64,000 nucleotides of DNA from an uncultured Gelidibacter sp. (GCF_947500795.1 NZ_CANMTE010000001.1:558001-622000); one strand, 5' to 3'. Shown: positions 10,601-18,334, counted from the first letter of the stretch. Notes: generated by a model not told the origin, from the sequence alone. Numbers and translations: made by a program.

Positions 10601-12424
10601 ACAGAAGTTGTTGCTAATGCCGGAACCGATCAAACTATATGTGAAGGTACTAGTGCGACCTTAACCGCCACAGGAGGTTCCACCTACCTTTGGAATACAG
10701 GTGCAACCACAGCAAGCATTGAAGTATCACCAAGCGACACCGCGACCTTCACTGTTACAGCGTATGATGCTACAGGAAACAAATCTGATACTGATGATGT
10801 AATTGTTACGGTAAACCCATTACCAACGGTTGATGCAGGAAAAGATGTGTCTGTCAATTCAGGCGAGAGCGTCACTTTGACGGCTACTGGGGCAGACACT
10901 TATACATGGAGTAACGGCGCAACCGGCGCAAGTATTACCGTGAATCCAACGGCAACGCAGACTTATACTGTCACCGGAACATCAAATGGATGTGAGGCAA
11001 CGGATACAGTTACTGTTACGATTCTAAATTCTACTGAAGTTGTTGCTAATGCCGGAACCGATCAAACTATATGTGTCGGTAGTAGTGCGACCTTAACCGC
11101 CACAGGGGGTTCAACCTATCTTTGGAGTACAGGTGCAACTACGGCAAGCATCGAAGTATCACCAACTGAAACCACTACCTACACTGTTACAGCGTATAAT
11201 GCATCAGGGAAGAATTCTGATACTGACGATGTAATTGTAACAGTAAACACACTTCCAACGGTTGATGCAGGAAATGATGTATCTATCAATTCAGGCGAGA
11301 GTGTCACCTTGACCGCTACTGGAGCAGAAAGTTATAAATGGAGTAACGGCGCTACCGGCGCGAGTATTACAGTAAATCCTACTGTAACGCAGACTTATAC
11401 TGTCACTGGAACATCAAATGGTTGTGAAGCGACGGATACCGTCACTGTAAATGTAGGAAGTACTGATAAAGTAGCAGTAAGGGCTAATGCTGGTCCAGAT
11501 CAGAATATCTGTAATGGTTCAAGTACAATCTTGACAGCCACAGGCGGAGATACTTATCTATGGAATACTGGAGACACCACGCCAAGTATAAGTGTGAATC
11601 CTACGGTAACTACCAAGTATACGGTTACCGCCTATAAAGGAGAGGCAGCTGATACTGATGAGGTAATTGTTTATGTAGATGCTAAACCTATTGTGACCAT
11701 AACCAATGGATCAGAGGCTAGCATACTAAAAGGAGAATTTATCACTTTATCTGCTACTGGAGCTAAGACTTATAAATGGAGTAATGGTGCAACAGAACCA
11801 AATATCGCTGTTAGTCCTAAATCGACAACATCTTTCGAGGTTACTGGATTTGTAAACAATTGCGTTGCTCAAAAATCGATTACGGTTAATGTATTTGAAA
11901 CGATTGTTGCTAATGCGGGTACAGACGTTACAATTTGTAAAGGAGAAAGCACAACGTTAACTGCTGAAGGTCCTCAAAACAGTAAATTCTTGTGGAGTAC
12001 AGGTGAGACTACTAAGAGTATTACGGTAGATCCGAAAAAGGACACAGAATATTCTGTGAAGGTGTATCATGACTTAGATTCAGATACTGATAATGTCCTA
12101 GTTAAGGTTGTCAACTGTAAAAATCCTAATATAGCTATTCAGCCTACTTCTGATGAGATAAAAGAGCCGAAAGAACTGGATTTCACAATTTATCCAAATC
12201 CTACGCATGGAGATGTTAATATTAAGATTTCAGGGCTTACCAATCTGTCAAGTATTCACTTGTACGATTTGTCAGGAAAATTATTATATACAGAAACAAT
12301 TAATGAAGGTAACGACCAGAATTACGCAAAAACATTAAACCTTTCCGATTATCCATCTGGAGTTTATTTGTTGCAATTGGTTGATGATTACCGCGTGCTT
12401 ACCAAAAAGATTATATTGAGGTAA
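7625..12424 (+). CDS. Giant secreted T9SS cargo with propeller-like N-terminus and 15 Ig/PKD-like repeats
   Basis: The 1599-residue protein starts with a signal peptide (hydrophobic LALVIMLVCLLN, residues about 9-20). Residues about 40-415 contain repeated blade-like strands with SPLGNYIVV and ACPSPSGSRIMYAS, as in WD40/PD40 propellers. Residues about 422-1502 are 15 repeats of about 72 residues in strict A/B alternation (eight A, seven B), each with an LTATG and a Y-x-W-[SN]-[TN]G core. The last 80 residues begin FTIYPNPTHGDVNI and end VLTKKIILR, a type A T9SS sorting domain. The protein should cross the outer membrane and be anchored or released. An adhesin or surface fibre is likely but unproven. 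Low-complexity repeats give spurious open frames on the other strand. Confidence 0.9.
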   Translation: MITILRTKLALVIMLVCLLNTLNSQSQDYQLDTSSELHWPIPSMPKPEYLKTVVDPVFDTKITRISGDVGTSIPNTNEVWRNIARHGYSVRQPWNADESLIYLEQNKTSGGGWGSSLFLDGQTYQVIGKANVPSSNEKRWHPTNPNLMYLLTNSSIKTWNHVNGQQNTLISFSGYSNTTFGSYTGNFSKDGSKVGVLGTRNSDGKTVAFAVDVSNGKKYNDLDLSGVKVDFITMSPLGNYIVVNADFGTGSDRTKIYDLNGNQVGPFWSEYGRPSHFDVAVDQNGEEFVVGTSKSKPDDGRIIKRRMRDGQVTVLTSGGYGSHASARSINRPGWIITNTSKSTSWLPYLDEIIAVKMDGSRVERITHTRGVWSVYDNQAQACPSPSGSRIMYASDWGSGGVPIQTYVVDFRHKTNGAAKVEANAGQDLDLCKGASVTLTATGGSTYLWSTGAKTASIKVSPSETTTYTVTAYDASGNNSDTDDVIVTVNPLPTVNAGQDVTINTGETITLTASGADSYVWSTGETTPTIKVSPQTTTEYTVVGTKNNCEASDTVTVFSVDASVKANAGQDTEICQGTTTTLTATGGSTYLWSTGATTASIKVSPSETTTYTVTAYDASGNNSDTDDVIVTINPLPTVDAGQDVSVNSGESVTLTATGAETYKWSNGATGASITVNPTATQTYTVIGTSNGCEATDTVTVTVQNSTEVVANAGTDQTICEGTSATLTATGGSTYLWSTGATTASIKVSPSETTTYTVTAYDASGNNSDTDDVIITVSPLPTVDAGKDVSINSGESVTLTATGAETYRWSNGATGASITVNPTAAQTYTVTGTSNGCEATDTVTVTILNSTEVVANAGTDQTICEGTSATLTATGGSTYLWNTGATTASIEVSPSETATFTVTAYDATGNKFDTDDVMVTVNPLPTVHAGKDVSVNSGESVTLTATGAETYTWSNGATGASITVNPTATQTYTVIGTSNGCEATDTVTVTVQNSTEVVANAGTDQTICEGTSATLTATGGSTYLWNTGATTASIEVSPSDTATFTVTAYDATGNKSDTDDVIVTVNPLPTVDAGKDVSVNSGESVTLTATGADTYTWSNGATGASITVNPTATQTYTVTGTSNGCEATDTVTVTILNSTEVVANAGTDQTICVGSSATLTATGGSTYLWSTGATTASIEVSPTETTTYTVTAYNASGKNSDTDDVIVTVNTLPTVDAGNDVSINSGESVTLTATGAESYKWSNGATGASITVNPTVTQTYTVTGTSNGCEATDTVTVNVGSTDKVAVRANAGPDQNICNGSSTILTATGGDTYLWNTGDTTPSISVNPTVTTKYTVTAYKGEAADTDEVIVYVDAKPIVTITNGSEASILKGEFITLSATGAKTYKWSNGATEPNIAVSPKSTTSFEVTGFVNNCVAQKSITVNVFETIVANAGTDVTICKGESTTLTAEGPQNSKFLWSTGETTKSITVDPKKDTEYSVKVYHDLDSDTDNVLVKVVNCKNPNIAIQPTSDEIKEPKELDFTIYPNPTHGDVNIKISGLTNLSSIHLYDLSGKLLYTETINEGNDQNYAKTLNLSDYPSGVYLLQLVDDYRVLTKKIILR
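8888..12130 (+). repeat. Coding tandem repeats, A+B unit of 432 bp
   Basis: The ANAG codons that open each A-type repeat start at 8888, 9317, 9749, 10181, 10613, 11045, 11483 and 11909. Spacings are 429, 432, 432, 432, 432, 438 and 426 bp. The middle units are close to identical at DNA level over long stretches, while the first and the last two have diverged. This pattern indicates recent duplication or gene conversion in the centre of the array. Short-read assemblies may collapse it. Confidence 0.92.
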
Positions 12425-12451
12425 GTCCTTAATAGAATCTAATTAATCAAA

Positions 12452-12479
12452 TAAGCCACTGTTGAAAAACGGTGGCTTA
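12452..12479. terminator. Bidirectional hairpin terminator between convergent genes
   Basis: Arms TAAGCCACTGTT (12452-12463) and AACGGTGGCTTA (12468-12479) form a 12-bp stem with one G-T wobble and a GAAA loop, followed by a T-rich run on the + strand. It sits between the end of the T9SS cargo gene and the convergent DUF4258-like gene, whose stop codon overlaps the right arm. Confidence 0.75.
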
Positions 12480-12857
12480 ATTGTTTTTATAAGGAACGAT
12501 AGATTCAATTGTTGCCAGCGAGTCACAGTTTTTAATTTGCAGCCTAAAATCCTGCTTTTTAAAACTGTTTTCGATGACGTAAGTTTTGCAAGGTTCAGAT
12601 TTAGTATCACTTTCAGAAAAATTAACAGAACCATGTTTGATCATTTCAGAAACAATTGTGGTATCCATTTCAAAAGATTGCATGGCGTACATTGCTTCTT
12701 CTGAATAAGATTTCTTTTTTAGAGAGATCGTTTTGGTAGTTCTAGCATTTGGACCGTAAGCGCAAGAAGTTTTTTTTCCACTTAAAAAAAATGCTAGAAT
12801 AATTAAACCTATAGAAAAGCCACCTAAATAATAGCCCAAGCGATGAATGAATTTCAT
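12477..12857 (-). CDS. Small membrane-anchored protein, DUF4258-like
   Basis: The 126-residue protein has one N-terminal membrane segment (LGYYLGGFSIGLIILAFFLSG, about residues 7-27) followed by KKTSCAYGPNAR and a soluble region with three cysteines. The N-terminal pattern is conserved in flavobacterial proteins that I recall as DUF4258, but I could not search. The start codon lies one base after the alanine dehydrogenase stop, so the two genes form an operon. Function is unknown. Confidence 0.75.
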   Translation of the reverse strand: MKFIHRLGYYLGGFSIGLIILAFFLSGKKTSCAYGPNARTTKTISLKKKSYSEEAMYAMQSFEMDTTIVSEMIKHGSVNFSESDTKSEPCKTYVIENSFKKQDFRLQIKNCDSLATIESIVPYKNN

Positions 12858-12858
12858 T

Positions 12859-14058
12859 TTAAAAAATTAAGAGATTGACGTCACTGTATTTTAAATCGAA
12901 CCAATCGGCAACCGATTTATTAGTTAAAATACCGTGGTAAAAGTACAATCCATTTTTTAAACCTCTATCAAAACGCAGCGCATTTTCGATTCCGCCGTCT
13001 TCAGCAATTTTTAAAAGATAAGGCGTAAACATGTTACTGATTGTTACTGAGGCTGATCGGGAATAGCGCGCAGGAATATTAGGCACGCAATAATGAACAA
13101 CGCCATTATGCTCAAATGTAGGTTTGTCATGTGTGGTAACCTCACTCGTCTCAAAACAACCGCCCATATCAATGCTCACATCGATAATTACAGCGCCTGC
13201 TTTCATATAGTCTACCATCGCTTCAGTAACCACAACAGGAGCTCTATTCGACCCTCTTACGGCGCCAATGGCAACATCACATCGTTTTAAAGCCTTTACT
13301 AAATTTTTTGGTTGTAATGTTGAGGTGTAAAGTGTTCGTCCTAGATTGGCTTGAACTCTTCTTAACTTGGTGATGGAATTATCAAAAATTTTCACGTTTG
13401 CACCTAGACCAATGGCGGAGCGTGCAGCAAATTCACCTACGGTACCAGCACCAATAATAACAACTTCCGTTGGTGGAACGCCGCTAATGTTGCCGAACAT
13501 TAATCCGTTGCCACCATTCATGTTCGACAATAATTCCGACGCAATAAGAATGGATGCTGTTCCTGCAATCTCGCTTAAAGCTCTGACAGCAGGGTAGGAG
13601 CCGTCCTCATCTTTTATAAACTCAAATGCCAAAGCGGTAATTCGCTTGGAAGCTAAAGTTTCAAAATATTTTTTGTTCTGTGTTTTTAATTGAAGCGCTG
13701 AAATTAATAATGTCTGCGGATTGATCATCTTAATTTCATCCAGAGATGGCGGCTCTACTTTTAAAATGATAGGGCAAGAGAACACTTTTGCGGTGTCTCT
13801 CGTAATTTCGGCACCGGCTTCACTATAACTTTTATCTTTGAAATTTGCACCATCACCAGCGCCAGCTTCAATCATAACCCGATGGCCATTAGAGACAATA
13901 GCGGATACCGCATCAGGCGTTAGACAGACCCGTTTTTCTTGAAAATAAGTTTCTTTGGGGATGCCAATAAAAAGATTTCCTTTTTTTTTATAGATTTCTA
14001 GAGTCTCTTCTTGAGGTAGCAATTGTGCTCTAGTAAAAGGGGAAATGGATTTGCTCAT
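12859..14058 (-). CDS. ald: Alanine dehydrogenase
   Basis: The 399-residue protein belongs to the alanine dehydrogenase/transhydrogenase alpha family, which interconverts L-alanine and pyruvate plus ammonia with NAD. Visible are the N-terminal GIPKETYFQEKRVCLTP, the substrate-binding lysine in ILKVEPP, and the Rossmann glycine motif VVIIGAGTVGEFAARSA near residue 195. VDVSIDMGGCFETSE (as IDVSIDMGG) and VPNIPARYSRSAS are also family marks. It is slightly longer than the usual 370 residues because of an N-terminal extension seen in Bacteroidota homologues. It is cotranscribed with the small membrane protein downstream. Confidence 0.9.
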   Translation of the reverse strand: MSKSISPFTRAQLLPQEETLEIYKKKGNLFIGIPKETYFQEKRVCLTPDAVSAIVSNGHRVMIEAGAGDGANFKDKSYSEAGAEITRDTAKVFSCPIILKVEPPSLDEIKMINPQTLLISALQLKTQNKKYFETLASKRITALAFEFIKDEDGSYPAVRALSEIAGTASILIASELLSNMNGGNGLMFGNISGVPPTEVVIIGAGTVGEFAARSAIGLGANVKIFDNSITKLRRVQANLGRTLYTSTLQPKNLVKALKRCDVAIGAVRGSNRAPVVVTEAMVDYMKAGAVIIDVSIDMGGCFETSEVTTHDKPTFEHNGVVHYCVPNIPARYSRSASVTISNMFTPYLLKIAEDGGIENALRFDRGLKNGLYFYHGILTNKSVADWFDLKYSDVNLLIF

Positions 14059-14119
14059 TTGTATTTGAAATAAGAACTCAAATTACAAATATTTTTTTTA
14101 ATAAATAGGTAATAAATTA

Positions 14120-14674
14120 TTAGAAATAATCACCAAGTTTTTCAAAAATACTTTTCGGTTTGATTTTAAATTCATCCTCTAATTCCTGCATTGTTTTCCC
14201 AACATCATTTATTTTGCTGAAAACCTTAGCTCTAACTAAATAAATTGATGGAATTATTAATGCCATTATAGGAAGCATATAAATAATATTAAACTTATCA
14301 AGAGGAGTGTTGTCTTGGAGAATAGCGTCAATTATTTGATATATATACATGACTATGGGGACTAACAGCGAATGATACCACCAATGTCTGCAAGTGAAGA
14401 ACCAGATAGTTAAAAAGAAAAGAGTTATAACTTTTCCCGTGAGAATCCACATTGCAGTTTGGGCATTCTCATAAATACCACTATGATAGGTAAATAATAA
14501 TGTATCCCATTCTGCAGTTGGAGGAACATATTCATATAGGTAAAACAAAAAGGGAGATCCTGCCAGTAATGTTGCAAGGATACTCCCAATAAGAAATTTT
14601 TTCTTTATTGTAATTTTATCCGCTTCTTGGGATTTTAATAGATGCTCTGTCGACATTGGTTGTTTGTTGTCCAT
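14120..14674 (-). CDS. Four-helix membrane protein of unknown function
   Basis: The protein has hydrophobic segments near residues 27-45, 75-95, 100-120 and 130-150 (counted from the 14674 start) and a soluble C-terminus ending EKLGDYF. I do not recognise a characterised family. Possible ATG starts are at 14716, 14674 and 14656; I chose 14674 (MDNKQPMSTEH). All of them lie inside, and in a different frame from, the small secreted ORF at 14616-14759, so overlap is unavoidable unless a rare start codon is used. The two are probably expressed together from the promoter upstream of the small ORF. Confidence 0.75.
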   Translation of the reverse strand: MDNKQPMSTEHLLKSQEADKITIKKKFLIGSILATLLAGSPFLFYLYEYVPPTAEWDTLLFTYHSGIYENAQTAMWILTGKVITLFFLTIWFFTCRHWWYHSLLVPIVMYIYQIIDAILQDNTPLDKFNIIYMLPIMALIIPSIYLVRAKVFSKINDVGKTMQELEDEFKIKPKSIFEKLGDYF

Positions 14675-14759
14675 GTAAATCAATAAGATTTGTTGCTTGT
14701 GCAGTGAACAATGCACCTCCGAAAATTGCTAGTGCAATTACGTACTTTTTTGTTTTCAT
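14616..14759 (-). CDS. Small secreted peptide ORF (47 residues)
   Basis: An ATG at 14759 opens a 47-residue frame with a classic signal peptide (MKTKKYVIALAIFGG, then ALFTAQA cleavage region) and a short mature part ending VDRASIKIPRSG. It is too short for routine ORF calling. Support comes from the signal peptide, from a perfect TAnnTTTG box 30 bp upstream, and from a palindrome further upstream. Its 3' end overlaps the membrane-protein gene in another frame by about 59 bp. I believe similar short secreted peptides with an IKIP ending occur in flavobacteria, but could not check. Function is unknown. Confidence 0.6.
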   Translation of the reverse strand: MKTKKYVIALAIFGGALFTAQATNLIDLHGQQTTNVDRASIKIPRSG

Positions 14760-14789
14760 AATTCAAGGGATTTAATTAATTAATTGATT

Positions 14790-14797
14790 CAAATTTA
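14790..14797 (-). promoter_or_regulatory. -7 promoter box for the small secreted peptide gene
   Basis: On the minus strand this reads TAAATTTG, a perfect match to the Bacteroidota -7 consensus TAnnTTTG, 30 bp before the ATG at 14759. No good TTG -33 element is present at 17-23 bp, which would suit an activator-dependent promoter. Confidence 0.5.
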
Positions 14798-14861
14798 ATA
14801 GAACACCTCTAATAAAATGTTAAATAAATGTTAAAATTAATTGCTTAACCCTTGTAAACAT

Positions 14862-14876
14862 TACGGTTTTCCCGTA
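14862..14876. promoter_or_regulatory. Palindromic candidate operator TACGG-N5-CCGTA
   Basis: The site TACGGTTTTCCCGTA has perfect 5-bp arms and lies about 65 bp upstream of the -7 box of the small secreted peptide gene. Position and symmetry suit an activator binding site. No regulator is assigned. The rest of 14798-14963 shows nothing else recognisable. Confidence 0.45.
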
Positions 14877-14963
14877 CTCTTCAAAAATGACGCGGGGTGT
14901 AGTTGGTAAATTTTTTACAAAATTTTCTGCTTTTTTGTTTGAAATATATTCGCTTTAGTTCCT

Positions 14964-15368
14964 TTAACCAAATTTTAAAGTTCTAGACCCATCATTATTC
15001 AATGTGATGTCAACTTTATTAGCATCCTCTGGAAGTAAATCTACTATCCTTTCTGGCCATTCAATAAAAATATAATGATTCGAAAATAGATAGTCTTCTA
15101 TTCCAAAATTCAGTGCTTCTTCTTCATTTTTTATTCTATACAAATCAAAATGATAGATGAGGTCGTTGTCGATTTCGTATTCGTTAACAATGGAGAATGT
15201 AGGACTATTCACAGTCGTGGAACTTCCTAATTGTTTTGACAACGCTTTAATTAAGGTTGTCTTGCCAACACCCATATCTCCGTAAAATAAAAAAGTTTTA
15301 GAAGTGGCATGTTTTAAAACAGCATCTGCAACCGATTCAATATTTTCTAGTGGATATGTGAGTTCCAT
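14964..15368 (-). CDS. tsaE: tRNA threonylcarbamoyladenosine biosynthesis ATPase TsaE
   Basis: TsaE is the ATPase that works with TsaB, TsaC and TsaD to make t6A37 on ANN-reading tRNAs. The 134-residue protein has the Walker A loop FYGDMGVGKTTLIKAL near residues 28-43, the SPTFSIVNEY motif, the HFDLYRI motif and FIEWPER, all in family order and at family length. I start at the ATG at 15368 (MELTYPLENI). A further ATG at 15395 would add nine residues and run through a small hairpin (ATTGCTT/AAGCAAT, 15379-15396), so it is less likely. The gene follows porX on the same strand with a gap of about 100 bp. Confidence 0.92.
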   Translation of the reverse strand: MELTYPLENIESVADAVLKHATSKTFLFYGDMGVGKTTLIKALSKQLGSSTTVNSPTFSIVNEYEIDNDLIYHFDLYRIKNEEEALNFGIEDYLFSNHYIFIEWPERIVDLLPEDANKVDITLNNDGSRTLKFG

Positions 15369-15465
15369 GTATATCTTAATTGCTTTATTAAGCAATATTA
15401 CAGATTTTTAATGAAATCTACTAATAAAAACGTATTTCATCGGGTTTTTTGTGTATTACATGGAT

Positions 15466-17019
15466 TTATTTCGGATTTAGTACCACAAATGGAATAATCA
15501 TTTCTTCCAATGAAACACCTCCGTGTTGATACGTGTTTCTGAAGTAACTCACATAATGATTGTAATTGTTTGGATATGCTAAAAACATATCATTTTTAGC
15601 AAAAATAAAGGAGCTACTCATTGTTATCGAAGGTAAATGGATATCTTTGGGATCTTTCACAACAAATACATCTTTAGCTTCATAAGTTAAGCTTCTCCCG
15701 GTTTTGTAACGTAAATTCAAACTCGTTTCTCTATCTCCAATTACTTTGGACGGGTTGTTAACGTTAATGGTGCCATGATCAGTGGTTAGAATTAATTTAA
15801 ACCCCATTTGCTGTGCTTTCTGAATCATTTCTAAGAGTGGCGAGTTCTTAAACCAGCTTAAGGTTAAAGAGCGATAAGCCTTGTCATTAGAAGCCAACTC
15901 TTTAACTACTTCCATTTCCGTTTTAGAGTGGGAGAGCATGTCCACAAAATTATAGACCACAACCGACAAATCGTTGTTTTTTAAGGATTTAAAATTGTCA
16001 ACTAATTTTTTTCCAGATTGAAGGTTAGTGATTTTATGATATTCGGTTTTGAGATTCTGAAGTCCCAATCGTTTCAATTGTGCTTCCATAAATTCGGCTT
16101 CAAACAGGTTTTTTCCGCCATCATCGACATCATTTTTCCAATATTCTGGATGACGTTTTTCCATTTCTATCGGCATTAAGCCTGAGAAAATTGCGTTACG
16201 TGCATACTGTGTGGCCGTAGGGAGGATGCTGTAGAAGGAACTTTCTGAAGTCTTTTTGTAATAATTGCTTACAATGGGTTCAAAAGCTTTCCATTGGTCA
16301 TAACGTAAATTGTCAATCACAATTAATAATGTAGGTTGATTATCCGTAAGCTCGGGTACAATCTTGTTTTTAAATAAATTATGCGACATTGTTGGCGCAT
16401 CGGCATTTTTATCAAACCAACTGGTATAGTTTTTCTCGATAAATTTCCCAAACTGTGCATTGGCTTCGGTTTTTTGGGATTCTAAAATTTCTGTCATCCC
16501 TGCATCCTCAATATCTTCCAATTGCAGTTCCCAATAAATTAATTTCTGATATAAATCTGCCCATTCCTCATAACTGTTCACCATAGACATGTCCATTGCT
16601 ATCTTTCTGAACTCTTGTTGATAATTGGACGTCGTTTTTTCTGAGATTAGTCGTGAATGATCCAAATTCTTTTTTAAACTCAGTAATATTTGATTCGGAT
16701 TAACCGGTTTTATGAGATAATCAGCTATTTTATTGCCAATAGCTTCTTCCATTATAAATTCCTCTTCACTTTTGGTGATCATCACCACGGGAAGATTGGC
16801 GCGACGTTCCTTAATTTCATTTAGTGTTTCCAAACCTGTTAAGCCTGGCATATTTTCATCTAAAAAAAGAATGTCAAAGTTGGTGTCATCAATTATTTCC
16901 AAAGCTTCAGTACCGCTTTTGCAAGTCGTCACATTGTAATTCTTTTTTTCTAAAAATAGAATGTGTGGTTTTAGTAAATCAATTTCGTCGTCAACCCAAA
17001 GAATATTTATACGGTTCAT
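15466..17019 (-). CDS. porX: T9SS regulator PorX (response regulator with PglZ domain)
   Basis: The 517-residue protein has an N-terminal receiver domain with acidic pocket WVDDE, phosphoacceptor Asp54 in FLDENMPG and Lys in YLIKPVNP. A helical linker leads to a PglZ domain of the alkaline phosphatase superfamily, with LLIVIDNLRYDQW and TTDHGTINV. This two-domain layout and length are those of PorX, which is paired with the sensor PorY and sigma factor SigP in Porphyromonas gingivalis; its PglZ domain is a reported zinc phosphodiesterase on oligonucleotides. No histidine kinase gene is adjacent, as is usual for this orphan-type pair. It is divergent from the HD hydrolase gene, with only 35 bp between starts. 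Confidence 0.93.
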   Translation of the reverse strand: MNRINILWVDDEIDLLKPHILFLEKKNYNVTTCKSGTEALEIIDDTNFDILFLDENMPGLTGLETLNEIKERRANLPVVMITKSEEEFIMEEAIGNKIADYLIKPVNPNQILLSLKKNLDHSRLISEKTTSNYQQEFRKIAMDMSMVNSYEEWADLYQKLIYWELQLEDIEDAGMTEILESQKTEANAQFGKFIEKNYTSWFDKNADAPTMSHNLFKNKIVPELTDNQPTLLIVIDNLRYDQWKAFEPIVSNYYKKTSESSFYSILPTATQYARNAIFSGLMPIEMEKRHPEYWKNDVDDGGKNLFEAEFMEAQLKRLGLQNLKTEYHKITNLQSGKKLVDNFKSLKNNDLSVVVYNFVDMLSHSKTEMEVVKELASNDKAYRSLTLSWFKNSPLLEMIQKAQQMGFKLILTTDHGTINVNNPSKVIGDRETSLNLRYKTGRSLTYEAKDVFVVKDPKDIHLPSITMSSSFIFAKNDMFLAYPNNYNHYVSYFRNTYQHGGVSLEEMIIPFVVLNPK

Positions 17020-17054
17020 GTATATTTGTTTATAATTAAATTAAAATCTCAAGT

Positions 17055-18290
17055 TTGAATAAAGTAAACAAACTCAAAATATTTAACGACCCAATTTACG
17101 GATTTATTACCATACCTAATTCGTTAATCTTCGATTTGATTGCCCACAAGTACTTCCAAAGACTCCGCCGCATTTCTCAAATGGGGATGTCGTATTTAGT
17201 ATATCCTGGCGCTCATCATACACGGTTTCATCATGCAATGGGAAGTATGCATTTAATGCAGAAAGCTGTGAATGTACTTCGTTTTAAGGGTGTTGATATT
17301 TCTGAAGAAGAAGAAAATGGATTGTTAATCGCTATTCTTCTACATGATATTGGCCACGGACCGTTTAGTCACGCCATGGAACATAGTATCGTAACAGGTA
17401 TCTCTCATGAAGCTATTTCGCTTCGTTTTATGGAACATTTAAATGCTGAATTTAACGGAAGTTTAACGCTGGCCATTCAAATTTTCAAAGGTGAATATGA
17501 GAGAAACTTTATGTGTCAGCTTATTTCTGGTCAGCTCGACATGGATAGAGCCGATTATTTAAAACGTGATAGCTTTTATACCGGAGTCGCCGAAGGCAAT
17601 ATCAATGCTGAACGCTTAATCACCATGCTTAATGTTGTGGATGATGAATTAGTAGTGGAAGAAAAGGGAATTTATAGTGTTGAGAAATTCCTTGTAGCCA
17701 GAAGGCTCATGTATTGGCAAGTTTATTTGCATAAAACCAGTGTTGTTGCTGAACAATTATTGATGCGTGTTTTAAAACGTGCCAAAGAACTTACAGATAA
17801 AGGTGTCCATTTAAAAGCGAGTAGGGCATTGACTTATTTCTTGATGAATGAAACCAACAGCACTAATTTTAATGATGAAACATTGGATGTTTTTGCTCAT
17901 TTAGACGACTATGATATTGTATCAGCAATGAAAGAATGGCAATATCATGATGATTTTGTTCTGAAGAATCTGTGCGATATGATTATCAATAGAGATCTTT
18001 TAAAAGTAAAGTTAAAAGACAAAAAACGAAAGATTGAGAAAGTAAGAGAACATAAAGATGTGCTGATGCAGCGCTATAATATTACGTCTCAAGAAGCCGA
18101 TTATTTCGTGTTTACGGGTCAAATCACAAATCAAGCTTATCAACTTAAAAGTCAGAATATAAATATTTTGCACAAGTCTGGGAAGATTCAGGATATTGTA
18201 AAAGCATCTGATCAATTAAATCTAAAAGCGCTCTCTAAACCAGTCACTAAATACTATATCTGCTATCCGAAGCCTGAGTCTATTTCGTAA
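17055..18290 (+). CDS. HD-domain phosphohydrolase (dNTPase/SAMHD1-like family)
   Basis: The 411-residue protein has KIFNDPIYGFITIP, QRLRRISQMG, HHTRFHHAMGSMHL and the HD motif LLHDIGHGPFSHAMEH near residues 95-110, as in dGTPase-like metal-dependent phosphohydrolases. Likely substrates are deoxynucleoside triphosphates, though flavobacterial members are not characterised to my knowledge. No ATG lies in frame before the conserved N-terminus; a stop is at 17037, so translation probably begins at the TTG at 17055. It is divergent from porX across 35 bp, so the two promoters must overlap the neighbouring coding regions or each other. Confidence 0.85.
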   Translation: MNKVNKLKIFNDPIYGFITIPNSLIFDLIAHKYFQRLRRISQMGMSYLVYPGAHHTRFHHAMGSMHLMQKAVNVLRFKGVDISEEEENGLLIAILLHDIGHGPFSHAMEHSIVTGISHEAISLRFMEHLNAEFNGSLTLAIQIFKGEYERNFMCQLISGQLDMDRADYLKRDSFYTGVAEGNINAERLITMLNVVDDELVVEEKGIYSVEKFLVARRLMYWQVYLHKTSVVAEQLLMRVLKRAKELTDKGVHLKASRALTYFLMNETNSTNFNDETLDVFAHLDDYDIVSAMKEWQYHDDFVLKNLCDMIINRDLLKVKLKDKKRKIEKVREHKDVLMQRYNITSQEADYFVFTGQITNQAYQLKSQNINILHKSGKIQDIVKASDQLNLKALSKPVTKYYICYPKPESIS

Positions 18291-18326
18291 AACGCTTAAT
18301 TTTAAAGGAACTTATTAGCGAAATGG

Positions 18327-18334
18327 TATCTTTG
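18327..18334 (+). promoter_or_regulatory. Candidate -7 box upstream of lpxD
   Basis: TATCTTTG matches TAnnTTTG and lies 77 bp before the lpxD start. A second match, TATTTTTG at 18398-18405, is only six bases from the ATG and is less likely to be used. No convincing -33 element was found for either. Confidence 0.35.

Noticed and set aside
9161-10899. Open frames on the minus strand within the repeat region.
   Set aside because: They are shadows created by the codon bias of the repeats; none has a signal, domain or plausible start context.
8888-12130. Regular repeats considered as a CRISPR array.
   Set aside because: The repeats are 432 bp, in frame, code for Ig/PKD-like domains, and have no spacers or cas genes.
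12462-12704. 80-codon + strand frame downstream of the T9SS cargo gene.
   Set aside because: It is antisense to the DUF4258-like gene, which has a membrane segment and is coupled to ald.
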